NCBI GenBank assembly: GCA_000969725.1 | Contig: JXSR01S045912.1 | Length of the DNA: 28,249 bases | Reading direction: 5' to 3' (one strand) | Origin: Ophiothrix spiculata | Lineage: Eukaryota > Echinodermata > Ophiuroidea > Amphilepidida > Ophiotrichidae | Shown: piece after piece, positions 22,601 to 27,827 of the stretch | Layout of the letters: every line of letters starts with the position of its first letter | Position numbering within the stretch: the stretch's first letter is position 1 | The notes under the pieces: model-generated | The model's database searches: none | Told to the model about the DNA's origin: nothing | The model's input: the letters and a program-made list of their open reading frames with translations, nothing else | Program-made: the position numbers and the translations under genes

Positions 22601-24926
22601 AAGCGTCATCACAACCCAAAGTGATGGATTCACTGTGACTGATATTTTATCAATGACTATTGAAAGCAAGAAACAAGGCAGAAAGCTTGAAGAGACAGCT
22701 TCACTAGATAGCATGGATGTGTCCCTTAGCGATATCTGCAAAGATGAGACATCACAGAACCTAGATGATGCCATAAGTGATATCAGTGGAACAGAATATG
22801 ACAGTGATACTTCTGATGTGGATACTTTATCAACCACATCTGGTGAAATATCATTATGCAATGGCTGGGAAAGATGTGAGAGCCCAAATATTGAACAAAT
22901 GTTAGGCTCTTTCAATAGAGCAGATTCATTTAGTGACAATCCTACTCAAGACTCCATTGAACTACAAAGTCCTGAGAATTACAATGGGAGTAATCAATAT
23001 ATAGTCAATAGATACATCAGAGCTGTCAATAATCTACCAGACCAGGAATCGCAGACACTGTGTAGTTGTACAAGACTTAGCAGTAATAGAAAATATAGGA
23101 AAAAACACGAGAACAAGTGTTCTTGTTCTCGCAAGAACAGAATGATGATGCAGCATCATCGCAGGTACAACAAATGCCAATCGGTGTATAATGACAATAA
23201 CAACAATGCTGATCTGATTCTAATGGACATTGTACAAGGTCAGGAGATAGACTGTAAAGGTATCACAAAAAGAAGTCATAAACGTACTAGCCCAGCCAAT
23301 GTTCTCAAGAAAGTCTCCAAAAGATTGTCAGGGTCAGACTTTGAATCCAGTGATACTTTATCTATCAGCAGTGACTCCTCAGCTTCCAGTGTCAGTACTG
23401 TTGTTGAAGTCAAGAAGGGTGCTGTGGATAAGACTAATCTAGCTTTGTTACAGTTTGAAGATGCCTTCAGTCCAGATGAGTATGATGCTTACAGGAATGA
23501 GCTCATGTGGAGATGGTATGATACAAAAGATGAGACTCAGTCAAGATGTAAAGATGGTGAAGGTAAAACAGAGGATACTCCTTGTGACACAGCATATCCT
23601 GACAGAACAACAAACAGTTGCTCAGATAGCCTGGAAAATTTGCATGGCTCTGACAAGACTAATGGAAGTAACAAAGCCAGTGGCACAGACAGTGTTGATT
23701 CAAATACATCAAATGAAAAGGATTCCAACAACACACGTGTAGATCACGATCTCCCCAAACCTGTTGAAAATGTACTGTCACGTCAAAGCAGTATTTTGAG
23801 TAATCCAGATGATGATGATGTATTCTTACCTGATACAAGCTCTGATCAAGATAAAAAGGAGTTACATAAAATCACTGCAAGTCCAATTGATGATATGCTT
23901 CAAAATTTGTGTCTTATGGTTGGTAATGAGACAGATAGCAAAACAACAAGGCCAAGCAGGACCAAATCACCAACCAGATCAAATCTCAGGAAAGACTTCC
24001 AAGTTTATCAAAGTGAATCTCTAAGAAGTCGTAAAGGAAGTGCTAGAAATGTAAGGTTTGCAGAAGGTAATCCATCACCACGTGTTGCTGTTGTTAAACC
24101 TGTTATTAAAGACTTGAACAGTCATAGAAGCTGCCTCAAAAAACAAAAAGCTTCAACAATTGGTCCATGTGTGCAGTCGTTAACAGATTTGCACAACTTC
24201 AGTGATTGCTTTGAAACTCCATCAATTGTTGAAAGATTTTATCAAAGGAATTTGAGAGGACACCATGCTGAGTCTTTGCTTCCTACTTTGTCTAAAAGCT
24301 CTCCACATTTAAACGGGTCAAACCGCACACCAAATCATACAAGTCCTAACTATGAAGAAGTGAAGATGCAGAGACATAAGCAGAGTTATGAAAGGTCACA
24401 AAGTGTGCTCAATATATCTCAAAGTGGAAGAGTTTATGAACAGATGAAGCGCTGTGATCCAGCCATTCTCTTATATGGCACCTTAAGACCGTTACCTACC
24501 TCCCCACCTAAAAAGAATAATATAACACAGCCCCCTGCTCCTAAGCTGCCTAGAGTTCCACCAAGTTACGAGCAACATGTACTAAAGTATGGTTTACCTC
24601 ATCTCTATGACAACACAACAAAGCCCCATCAGGTTGAAGTCCCGCCATCACCAATCATGTCTCAGTTTTCATCCAGTAGGAACCACACGGCTCAACCAGC
24701 AGTAGTCAGAAGACGAGACAAAAGAGGCATGAAACTTGAGCCAGGTGGTAAGAAACGTCACAGTACAGGGTCGTACATTGGTATGTCTCGGGAACATATG
24801 CAGGAAGATTTCAGTCAAGAATGGACAGGGGAAGGTGAGGATAGTCAAAATGAGGTCAAAGGGACAACACATAGTCATAGGTCAAAGTTGAAAAATAGAA
24901 TGATGTATTTCTTATTGAATTTGTAG
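1591..24926 (+). CDS. PLCH1: Phospholipase C eta (PLC-eta), 3' part of a multi-exon gene
   Basis: Fourteen exons (1591-1644, 5216-5308, 6720-6836, 7493-7594, 8708-8818, 10545-10710, 11572-11751, 12103-12210, 15394-15524, 16498-16582, 17927-18073, 18494-18573, 19018-19282, 21541-24926) join with matching phases into 1674 codons plus TAG. The enzyme class cleaves PI(4,5)P2 into diacylglycerol and IP3 at the membrane. Order in the joined residues: acidic X-Y linker (1-190), catalytic Y box (about 194-310), C2 domain (about 322-455), basic segment (459-546), very long tail (547-1674). The eta class is shown by [12 protein letters not shown] in the linker, [13 protein letters not shown] and [10 protein letters not shown] in C2, and RHSTGSYI plus YFLLNL at the C terminus, all of which I recall in near-identical form from vertebrate PLCH1/PLCH2. 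The PH, EF-hand and X-box exons are not here, so the gene begins upstream. Which vertebrate paralogue it matches is uncertain; invertebrates may have one gene. Confidence 0.93.
2384..2666. repeat. Degenerate TTCATCA/TTCATCAAGT minisatellite
   Basis: The stretch is built from variants of ttcatcaagt, tctcatctt and cattccttcatca. A higher-order unit of about 70 bases is visible: tgtcattccttcatca recurs at 2513 and 2583, each followed by a tctcac and a tttcatcaagttttt block. The open frames across it only reflect lack of stop codons in a pyrimidine-rich repeat. Confidence 0.75.
2828..2987. mobile_element. 160-base MITE with 16-base inverted ends and a 5-base duplication
   Basis: Ends cactggtgtgtccagg and cctggacacgccactg are inverted repeats matching at 14 of 16 bases. 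They are flanked on both sides by ctatc (2823-2827 and 2988-2992), a 5-base target duplication. CAGTGGCGT-type ends are common in hAT-derived MITEs, but hAT elements usually give 8-base duplications, whereas Transib elements give 5. The superfamily is left open. It interrupts the left arm of the larger foldback element. Confidence 0.8.
3038..3479. mobile_element. Foldback element with arms longer than 100 bases
   Basis: Left arm about 3038-3141 and right arm about 3358-3479 are inverted copies sharing cagattcc, ccatttgcggtgc, gcactgtaagggtacttg, tagtggtata and gtatcaggttgaag. The transcript of this region could form a long imperfect hairpin. It contains no coding frame of note. It is probably the core of the composite element at 2773-3498. 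Confidence 0.8.
4934..5087. repeat. 77-base tandem duplication, 76 of 77 identical
   Basis: Copy one (4934-5010) and copy two (5011-5087) both begin tcattgttttccctcaattt and end tttgtggct followed by a or t. The near identity marks a recent event or an allele/assembly artefact. It lies 129 bases before the acceptor of the exon at 5216. Confidence 0.93.
5216..5308 (+). CDS. PLCH1: PLC-eta acidic X-Y linker exon
   Basis: Ninety-three bases, phase 0 to 0, acceptor ccttgtag and donor GTAATA. The 31 residues contain [17 protein letters not shown], the acidic stretch that marks the start of the X-Y linker in PLC-eta enzymes. In the PLC family the acidic linker covers the active site and restrains activity until membrane recruitment. 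This exon gives the firmest assignment to the eta class in the 5' part of the window. Confidence 0.93.
5600..5893. mobile_element. GGCTGCGATC-ended MITE, copy 1, with an inserted fragment
   Basis: Ends ggctgcgatcatatagag and ctctatgtgatcgcagcc are inverted repeats with one mismatch. The left flank is TTA and the right flank TTG, so a TA target duplication is only partly preserved. The interior includes cctggctacgccactg (about 5750-5765), resembling the end of the 2828-2987 element, which suggests a truncated insertion of a second MITE. Confidence 0.75.
6508..6655. mobile_element. GGCTGCGATC-ended MITE, copy 2, nearly full palindrome
   Basis: A 148-base element whose halves are inverted copies along most of their length (ends ggctactatcacatagaag and cttctatgtgatcgcagcc, inner aaggtactcatattt and aaatatgagtgcctt). 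TA flanks both ends (6506-6507 and 6656-6657), as for TA-targeting elements of the Tc1/mariner type. It lies 64 bases before the splice acceptor of the exon at 6720. Confidence 0.85.
6720..6836 (+). CDS. PLCH1: PLC-eta X-Y linker exon (Met/Lys-rich)
   Basis: One hundred and seventeen bases, phase 0 to 0, acceptor tggttttcag and donor GTAAGT. It encodes 39 residues beginning [18 protein letters not shown] and ending SAWKRIAAK. It sits where vertebrate PLC-eta has a basic LESL-type helical stretch, so a helix in the linker is likely. A second frame is also open from TTGGAG, but only the phase-0 frame joins both neighbours. The 3' two-thirds of the exon is repeated three more times in the next intron. 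Confidence 0.85.
6751..7230. repeat. Tandem array derived from the linker exon
   Basis: The unit starts aatcatt and runs through the exon's 3' part into about 60 bases of intron. Starts are at 6751 (functional exon), 6901 and 7016, with a decayed fourth copy near 7171-7227. Shared marks are atggcycagatg, ccaataaa, cagagtgcatggaag and actagataggttc. Copy 2 has a one-base loss that shifts the frame. Copy 3 keeps [21 protein letters not shown] open but has no good acceptor or donor. These later copies are exon-derived relics in the intron. Confidence 0.85.
6837..7492. other. Intron holding decayed exon copies
   Basis: The first 390 bases are exon-derived repeat units. The remaining 260 bases show nothing recognisable beyond the acceptor at 7491-7492. 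Confidence 0.7.
7493..7594 (+). CDS. PLCH1: PLC-eta X-Y linker exon (Gln/Ser/Thr-rich)
   Basis: One hundred and two bases, phase 0 to 0, acceptor gataccag and donor GTAAGT. It encodes 34 residues that begin [12 protein letters not shown] and end TLRRLKLNK. It is low in hydrophobic residues, consistent with a flexible linker. The basic LRRLK patch could bind acidic lipids or the acidic linker exon, but that is speculation. Confidence 0.85.
7595..8707. other. Intron with a SINE and a short degenerate repeat
   Basis: Contains a degenerate repeat of ccttgttttatgatatgaga type around 7750-7845 and a full-looking tRNA-derived SINE (8085-8387). No further exon is seen. The minus-strand frames at 8062-8247 and 8422-8685 are respectively the SINE read backwards and an unfamiliar chance frame. 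Confidence 0.65.
8085..8387 (+). mobile_element. tRNA-derived SINE with A/T-rich tail
   Basis: The head has an A-box-like tggcgtagcgt (8106-8116) and a perfect B box GGTTCGATTCC (8148-8158), the internal promoter of RNA polymerase III. The body includes ggttttctccgagcacttcg and tttcctcctgcatct, and the 3' tail is taaaaataaaaaataaataa. A more decayed relative is at about 14830-15050 in the same orientation. The exact 5' limit and target duplication are not clear. Confidence 0.85.
8708..8818 (+). CDS. PLCH1: PLC-eta X-Y linker exon (Ser/acidic)
   Basis: One hundred and eleven bases, phase 0 to 0, acceptor attcctttag and donor GTACAG. It encodes 37 residues: [16 protein letters not shown] followed by acidic and Ser residues, ending SFEKDE. 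The SSSESESGD run fits casein kinase 2 consensus (Ser before acidic residues), so the linker could be phosphorylated; this is inference. Confidence 0.87.
8963..9427. mobile_element. TTAA-flanked non-autonomous element
   Basis: Inverted ends ggcgtttggtcca and tggaccaaacacc are each bounded by TTAA (8959-8962 and 9428-9431). TTAA duplication is the mark of piggyBac-type insertion, though the end does not start with the usual CCY. The interior repeats related phrases: gacccccaatttttatttt near 9113 and taccccccaatttttatttt near 9323, and ctctagcagat/ctctagcggat. No transposase is present. Confidence 0.7.
9736..9785 (-). repeat. Possible tRNA-related SINE head, minus strand
   Basis: Read on the minus strand it has tggctctggtat (A-box-like) about 20 bases before agttcaaatcc (B-box-like). 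The spacing fits a tRNA-derived promoter. No tail or boundaries can be assigned, and it could be chance. Confidence 0.4.
10064..10330. mobile_element. Inverted-repeat element with a third internal end copy
   Basis: Ends aattctgtggtcccatgcat and atgcatgcggccacagaatt belong to inverted repeats at least 55 bases long with about five mismatches (arms 10064-10120 and 10272-10330). A third copy of the end-core, aacctgtgggatacggggtt through catgcatgg (10162-10190), lies in the middle in the same orientation as the right arm. This suggests one element inserted into, or recombined with, a sibling. Confidence 0.85.
10545..10710 (+). CDS. PLCH1: PLC-eta exon: end of linker and start of Y box
   Basis: One hundred and sixty-six bases, entered in phase 0 after an acceptor ending tttacccaag and left in phase 1 at GTAAGT. 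It begins [15 protein letters not shown], a Pro/Ser/Thr-rich linker, then a basic TPRGRGKR stretch, then [17 protein letters not shown], the classic first strand-helix of the PLC Y box (vertebrate eta: RELSDLVVYTNSV). A longer open frame over the same bases is in another frame and lacks PLC similarity. The exact acceptor is chosen because it gives phase 0 with the preceding exon. Confidence 0.87.
10711..11571. other. Intron largely occupied by a LINE fragment
   Basis: Apart from the LINE 3' end (10782-11404) the intron shows only AT-rich DNA and the acceptor tcctcatttag of the next exon. Confidence 0.7.
10782..11404 (+). mobile_element. 5'-truncated non-LTR retrotransposon (CR1/L2-like) 3' end
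   Basis: An open frame ending at 11233 encodes about 149 residues of the region after the reverse transcriptase core. Phrases such as [33 protein letters not shown] and [15 protein letters not shown] are typical of the C-terminal part of CR1/L2-clade polymerases in invertebrate genomes. The 3' end carries a (TAAA)n tail at about 11382-11404, as expected for this group. Endonuclease and catalytic RT parts are missing, so it cannot move alone. The frame is unbroken, so insertion was fairly recent. It lies in the sense orientation of the host gene. Confidence 0.9.
11572..11751 (+). CDS. PLCH1: PLC-eta catalytic Y box, central exon
   Basis: One hundred and eighty bases, entered with two bases (split codon ATG with the previous exon) and left in phase 1 at GTATGT. 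It encodes the middle of the Y half of the TIM barrel, with [20 protein letters not shown] and MWNCGCQL. The DSSNYNP and W-N-GCQ motifs are near-invariant in animal PLCs and help form the inositol-lipid pocket. The segment between the first Y helix and this motif ([17 protein letters not shown]) is less conserved, as in relatives. Confidence 0.95.
   Translation, partial: CHVGSCPHSVRCVQVIWLLPNRWSLLPSLPDICVECTHQHTGLIPAIITHNLCGTVDVS
11752..12102. other. Short intron, nothing notable
   Basis: A 351-base AT-rich intron with GTATGT donor and tcttttgatag acceptor. No repeats or further coding sequence seen. Confidence 0.7.
12103..12210 (+). CDS. PLCH1: PLC-eta catalytic Y box, last exon
   Basis: One hundred and eight bases, phase 1 to 1, acceptor tcttttgatag and donor GTAAGT. 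It encodes [19 protein letters not shown] and [16 protein letters not shown], the closing strands of the PLC catalytic barrel. [11 protein letters not shown] is a hallmark shared across PLC beta, gamma, delta and eta. Confidence 0.96.
12211..15393. other. Large intron with one decayed SINE
   Basis: About 3.2 kb without recognisable coding exons. Open frames at 12470-12691, 12907-13134 and 13283-13597 have unfamiliar, hydrophobic-rich translations typical of AT-rich intron. An old SINE copy is at 14830-15050 and a short ATT-rich simple repeat at about 15162-15187. Confidence 0.6.
14830..15050 (+). mobile_element. Decayed copy of the same SINE as at 8085-8387
   Basis: The segment has ggttggattcc (14859-14869) in the place of the B box, then tttggttttcagtccatact matching tttggttctcgatccatact of the other copy, and tttctcctgcatct near its counterpart. 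Divergence is much greater than in the 8085 copy and no A/T tail is left, so it is an older insertion in the same orientation. Confidence 0.75.
15394..15524 (+). CDS. PLCH1: PLC-eta C2 domain, first exon
   Basis: One hundred and thirty-one bases, entered with two bases (split codon GAT) and left in phase 0 at GTAAGG. It encodes [19 protein letters not shown], the bridge from the Y box, then [20 protein letters not shown] and ERGE, the first C2 strand and loop. [10 protein letters not shown] is near-universal in animal PLC C2 domains. Confidence 0.96.
15525..16497. other. Intron with a G-run repeat
   Basis: Contains ccc followed by fourteen G at 16141-16154. The start of a related-looking G-run region occurs again near 26620. 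No coding sequence seen. Confidence 0.6.
16141..16154. repeat. G14 homopolymer
   Basis: Fourteen consecutive G after catccc. The length may be imprecise. It could start a dispersed repeat whose body (ggtgtgcggctcggaccatg) I cannot identify. Confidence 0.7.
16498..16582 (+). CDS. PLCH1: PLC-eta C2 domain, second exon
   Basis: Eighty-five bases, phase 0 to 1, acceptor tttttttccag and donor GTAAGT. It encodes [20 protein letters not shown] and QSKTIQDN. The D-P-x-V-E-V-E-I stretch is the second C2 strand, and its Asp is a usual calcium ligand in C2 domains. The IIGLPIDC wording is specific to the eta class as I recall it. Confidence 0.96.
16583..17926. other. Intron containing the GGTTAA-rich foldback
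   Basis: About half of the intron is the inverted-repeat region at 16870-17611. Before and after it I see only unique AT-rich DNA. Confidence 0.65.
16870..17611. repeat. Inverted-repeat element filled with AAGGTTAA/TTAACCTT motifs
   Basis: Ends cccttacccaa (16870-16880) and ttgggtaaggg (17601-17611) are perfect inverted repeats. Inward, cttaatctttc-type and aacctttaaagg-type phrases also pair. Between them the motif ggttaa, aaggttaa or its complement occurs more than a dozen times in both orientations, with variants such as aggctaag. No clear target duplication and no coding frame are seen. It looks like a non-autonomous foldback or decayed satellite. Confidence 0.7.
17927..18073 (+). CDS. 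PLCH1: PLC-eta C2 domain, third exon
   Basis: One hundred and forty-seven bases, phase 1 to 1, acceptor tatttttcag and donor GTAGGA. It encodes [20 protein letters not shown], then [19 protein letters not shown] and [10 protein letters not shown]. The [13 protein letters not shown] segment carries the acidic C2 loop residues that bind calcium and matches vertebrate PLC-eta (WDHDPIGRDF). Cys replaces the usual Val or Thr after NP. Confidence 0.97.
18074..18493. other. Intron with GT-rich start
   Basis: Its first 80 bases (about 18088-18155) are simple GT-rich sequence with three tatatgcta units. If retained, the frame stays open for about 42 codons before a stop at 18199-18201. Nothing else is seen. 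Confidence 0.6.
18494..18573 (+). CDS. PLCH1: PLC-eta C2 domain, last exon
   Basis: Eighty bases, phase 1 to 0, acceptor ttctttgcag and donor GTATGT. It encodes [20 protein letters not shown] followed by IEDHDTW, the last C2 strands. GYRHVxLEG and the A-S-I-F phrase match PLC-eta closely. Confidence 0.96.
18574..19017. other. Intron, nothing notable
   Basis: AT-rich, 444 bases. Two opposed open frames across 18618-18907 are unfamiliar and show no support. No repeats identified. Confidence 0.6.
19018..19282 (+). CDS. PLCH1: PLC-eta basic segment after C2
   Basis: Two hundred and sixty-five bases, phase 0 to 1, acceptor atattttcag and donor GTAAGG. It encodes 88 residues with [17 protein letters not shown], then [20 protein letters not shown] and [11 protein letters not shown]. 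Vertebrate PLCH1 has a comparable basic Ser-Arg stretch here (KRSIGDRILRRTASAP as I remember), so [15 protein letters not shown] is probably its counterpart. Several R-R-x-S sites fit basophilic kinases such as PKA. It may contact acidic membrane lipids. Confidence 0.92.
20184..20490 (-). mobile_element. Two head-to-tail minus-strand tRNA-like SINE segments
   Basis: On the minus strand the 20393-20442 part reads tagcttggtataggcgg (A box) and gggtttgaatcc (B box), close to a tRNA. The same layout, more decayed, occurs 214-216 bases upstream: compare ctacaccaatctactcggtg (20216) with ctataccaagctacttggcg (20430), and gctcatatcagaacc with gctcatataagatcc. Either a dimeric SINE or a tandem insertion. 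The intervening DNA is part of the SINE body or unique; I cannot tell. Confidence 0.7.
21251..21408. mobile_element. Hairpin MITE with a CGAGGCGTAGCCGAG apex
   Basis: Arms 21251-21309 and 21348-21408 are inverted copies sharing aatattgaatgcct, tgcaatagtacaaaatatat and gtcaaatttgac. The apex has atttcacgaggcgtagccga gtgaaat, itself partly palindromic. A further pair, tatatcatgat near 21412 and atcatgatata near 21488, forms a second stem. The last stem ends about 45 bases before the acceptor of the giant exon. Confidence 0.8.
21541..24926 (+). CDS. PLCH1: PLC-eta giant terminal exon (1127-codon tail) with stop
   Basis: Entered with two bases after tttttaacag (split codon GAT) and open to TAG at 24924-24926. 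The first 85 residues or so (about 21547-21834) are compact, with hydrophobic and aromatic residues ([60 protein letters not shown]); I do not recognise a domain. Then follows a Ser/Asp/Glu/Asn-rich tail with a proline run (PSPPPPSP), a 20-residue tandem repeat, a Cys-Lys-Arg patch, and near the end [34 protein letters not shown] and the terminal YFLLNL. The last motifs have counterparts in vertebrate PLCH1 as I recall. The ATG at 21525 lies in the intron and is not the start. Confidence 0.93.
22284..22403 (+). repeat. 60-base coding tandem repeat (20 residues)
   Basis: Two copies, starting tcacagtctacc at 22284 and tcacaatctaca at 22344, encode [20 protein letters not shown] and [20 protein letters not shown]. 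The period is a multiple of three, so the frame is kept. It lies in the disordered tail. Confidence 0.85.
23108..23131. repeat. Perfect 10-base inverted repeat inside coding sequence
   Basis: cgagaacaag, spacer tgtt, cttgttctcg. The transcript can form a 10-pair stem with a four-base loop. It encodes part of the Cys-rich ENKCSCSR patch. Confidence 0.8.
24756..24779 (+). other. RHSTGSYI motif near the C terminus
   Basis: Encodes RHSTGSYI preceded by KK. I remember the same eight residues in vertebrate PLCH1 about 60 residues from its end. The KKRHST context is a basophilic kinase or 14-3-3-like site candidate. The role is unknown to me. Confidence 0.75.
24906..24923 (+). other. C-terminal YFLLNL, candidate PDZ ligand
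   Basis: The last six residues are YFLLNL. L-x-L at the very end fits a class II (hydrophobic-x-hydrophobic) PDZ ligand. Vertebrate PLCH1 ends YFLLRL in my recollection, so the end is likely under selection. Confidence 0.75.
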
Positions 24927-25330
24927 TCGTGACTATTTTTTATATGGAATGGTCTATGAAATATAATCATTTTTTTGTTTATCTGTTTGAATTTAAAACC
25001 TTCGACAGCAGATATTGTAACTAAATAAATTGACCAAACTCATCTCTGTTCAGATGATACCTTTTCAATATGATGAGACGGAATACTGTGAGATGGATTT
25101 TATCATTTTTCCTATGCTCTAGTGATAGTTGTGTAAATTTAATAAAGATATTCTTTGATCTCTCTCTTTTTTTGTATAAGGAAGAAGTTCTAAATTTTAT
25201 TGGCTGGGAAAATGTATTTGATCACTGCAAGAATTGGAAAGAAGTAGGTTTATCCAACTATGTGTAGACGAAGGTAACATCTTTTGCAGTAACACTCTAT
25301 GCTTTATTTAAATGAGGAAATAAAAGGCTT
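24927..25330 (+). promoter_or_regulatory. 3' UTR with candidate polyadenylation signals
   Basis: AATAAA occurs at 25024-25029, 25141-25146 and 25319-25324, the first about 100 bases after the stop codon. Which one is used cannot be told from sequence. The short open frame at 25070-25267 has no support. Confidence 0.55.
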
Positions 25331-26621
25331 ATGGGAGTTTCTAAAATTTCTGAATAGATGAACAACTTTTCCACTGGTTTCTACAGATTTTTATATAAAA
25401 GAAAAAATCATGAATATTTGATCACTCAGACTTGGAATTTCAAAATAGCCAATAATTGTATGGACACTAAGGGACTGCTTCAAAACTCAACCGGCGGCTG
25501 ACCACCCGGAACTAGCGGTTCAGGGTGGTTGCTATTGTTCATGACATTAGCAACCACATTAGCAAGTGATTTCTAAGGAAAATTTGCTTCATGTTGAAGT
25601 AATTATATATGAATCAGTGTTCCCACTTAAGATTTTGACTTTGTCCGAAAGCAAAATAAAGACAAAACTATACATCACGCCATTGCCAATTTCAGAAAGA
25701 TCACCTCAAAAATGAAAGTAATTTTGAATATAATTTGAATAAAACTGAAATAAGTGAACGTTGTGTATAACCAAAACCCCATTTTTGACTTTTTGTTTTT
25801 GGAACCCCTTGCGCCAATTTTTTGAGCATCTGCGCCAATTTTGCTACATATGGCCTTAGTGGGATCACTGGTATGAATTTCTTAGTTATTTTAGTTTCTA
25901 AGTTAGTTATTTCTATATCTAACAGATATAATAGAGGTATATGCAATCAAATGTGGTTGTCTGAAGAATGCTCACATCATGAAACTAAATCAGAGCAACA
26001 TTTTTGTTCCATGAGATATACCTTTTGATAGATGCCCCTTAAATTTTTGAAATAAATTGTTAAAAAACATTCAATTATATAACATTTTCTTATCTTATTA
26101 AGCTTACCATACCTGTGTGTGTATTTGCAAAATGTTGGCGAAAGTTGGTAAATGGATTTTTTACTCTTTAGGGGTCATCATGATCGTATAATGTACCATA
26201 TTATTTAAGCTTATATAACAAATTTGTATAGTATGGTGCCTCCTAATAAATGCCCCTCGTTGGTACCAAGAGATAGTTTTGGTTATAGTTGCTACATTCC
26301 AGTTGGGTGTTATATATACATGTATATATATTATTACATCTGATGTTGAATATATCCCATTTTTTAATTTCATTACTTTAACTGTTTCCAGTCTGAATAT
26401 TTACATTTACTACTGAATGCAGGTGCTATTATTTATTCTATAACATGTAAAGCACCAATTTTAAAAGATTATTTTTGCCGTAGAAGAAAAATATCTTTTC
26501 CAAGCATATTGGGCCTGATGCTCTAAATATTTCTAGTGGTTTTGAATCTCTAATGGTGGTTTACTAATAAAACTTCTTTCACCACCATAACCATGCACAT
26601 GTGTTGTTGCAAAATTCAACG

Positions 26622-26998
26622 GGGGAGGGGGGGGGGTTGGTTAGGGACGTGCCTCTCGGAAATTTCGAAAGCCACCCATCCAAATACCAATTTGTAAGAC
26701 AAATTGACCCATCCATATACCAAATCTTCTAAATTTTGAGCCAAATTTAATCAAAAATCTCATTTTTTCTGTCCAAATGTGCTCTATTTTGGCAAATTTG
26801 TTTAACATTTTGAGAAGAAATGTCCAAATTTGAGGCATTTGGCGCAAATTTCTAAAAAATTTGAAAAGAAAACCCATCAAAATACCTCATTTTGCAAAGA
26901 AAAAGGACCCTATTGGAATACCAGAAAGCCTGATTTTACTATCCGAATTTGCGGCACCTCCCCATAACCCCTTTTGTACTAAGTAGCCCCCCCCCCCT
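26622..26998. repeat. Region bounded by G-rich and C-rich runs
   Basis: Starts with gggggaggggggggggttgg and ends with a C12-C13 run before tggggttc. Between are repeated phrases such as acccatccaaatacca and acccatccatatacca. Likely a dispersed repeat, but no definite inverted ends or target duplication could be shown. Confidence 0.4.
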
Positions 26999-27386
26999 GG
27001 GGTTCTTGGACAAGGAAAGGAGAGAACTTTGAACTCGCAACTCACACTCTGTTTGTTGCGCTCATTACTTCATAACTGTCATAAAGTGTCTCAAGTATTT
27101 TTGCCATGATTGTAGCCCATTCAACTTAAAAACCATTCATGGTATTGCTTGAAAATATTAAATATCTATATCCATTTATATATGTCATTCCTTATGTAGT
27201 CAACAACTGGAACTGGTTAATGCTATTTAAATAACAGTGTAAATATCTTGCTGGTACTGAATATAGTTTATAGAGATTTGATAGCCTAACCAAACCAATG
27301 GTTGGATATTTTGCATGTAGATACAGAACCGTAATATATACCAGTAATGCCTTCATAGATACGATATATATGTGATACATCATATA

Positions 27387-27827
27387 TGTGACCCGTCATA
27401 TCAAAAGGTACCTTAAATTATAGTAAATTATGAGATACGGGCCATTGAAGCTGAGCATAGTCAAAAATCACGTCCAAGGTCAAATTTCTAATTTCATCAG
27501 AAACGTTACCTTTGAAGTGTATTCTATCATATTAACCAGGTTCCAACATCCAAAACATAAGACAAATGTTTTAAAAACCAAGATAAAAATCCTTTCTCCA
27601 TTCAAGTTTTATCAGTACAGAACCTTTAAACTTGATTTTCTCAGAACTATAGTTTTCTGAATCAACCCGATGCCTTTTACCAATTTGGATGTAACTTTGC
27701 AATGGAACATCCAATAACAAAAAGCAAGATGTAATTTTAAAGCTTAAAATATAATCTTTCAGATGAGATCAAAAAATCAATTTTCATTTTGGGACCCTTA
27801 AGGTACCTTTCGATATGACGGGTCACA
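27387..27827. mobile_element. 441-base MITE with TA target sites
   Basis: Ends tgtgacccgtcatatcaaaa and ttttcgatatgacgggtcaca-type inverted repeat of about 30 bases, continuing into ggtacctt, with one or two mismatches. TA flanks both ends (27385-27386, 27828-27829), as expected for Tc1/mariner-type insertion. There is no transposase frame. Confidence 0.85.

Noticed and set aside
22016..24878. Several minus-strand frames opposite the giant exon
   Set aside because: Shadows of the long coding exon; none carries recognisable features.
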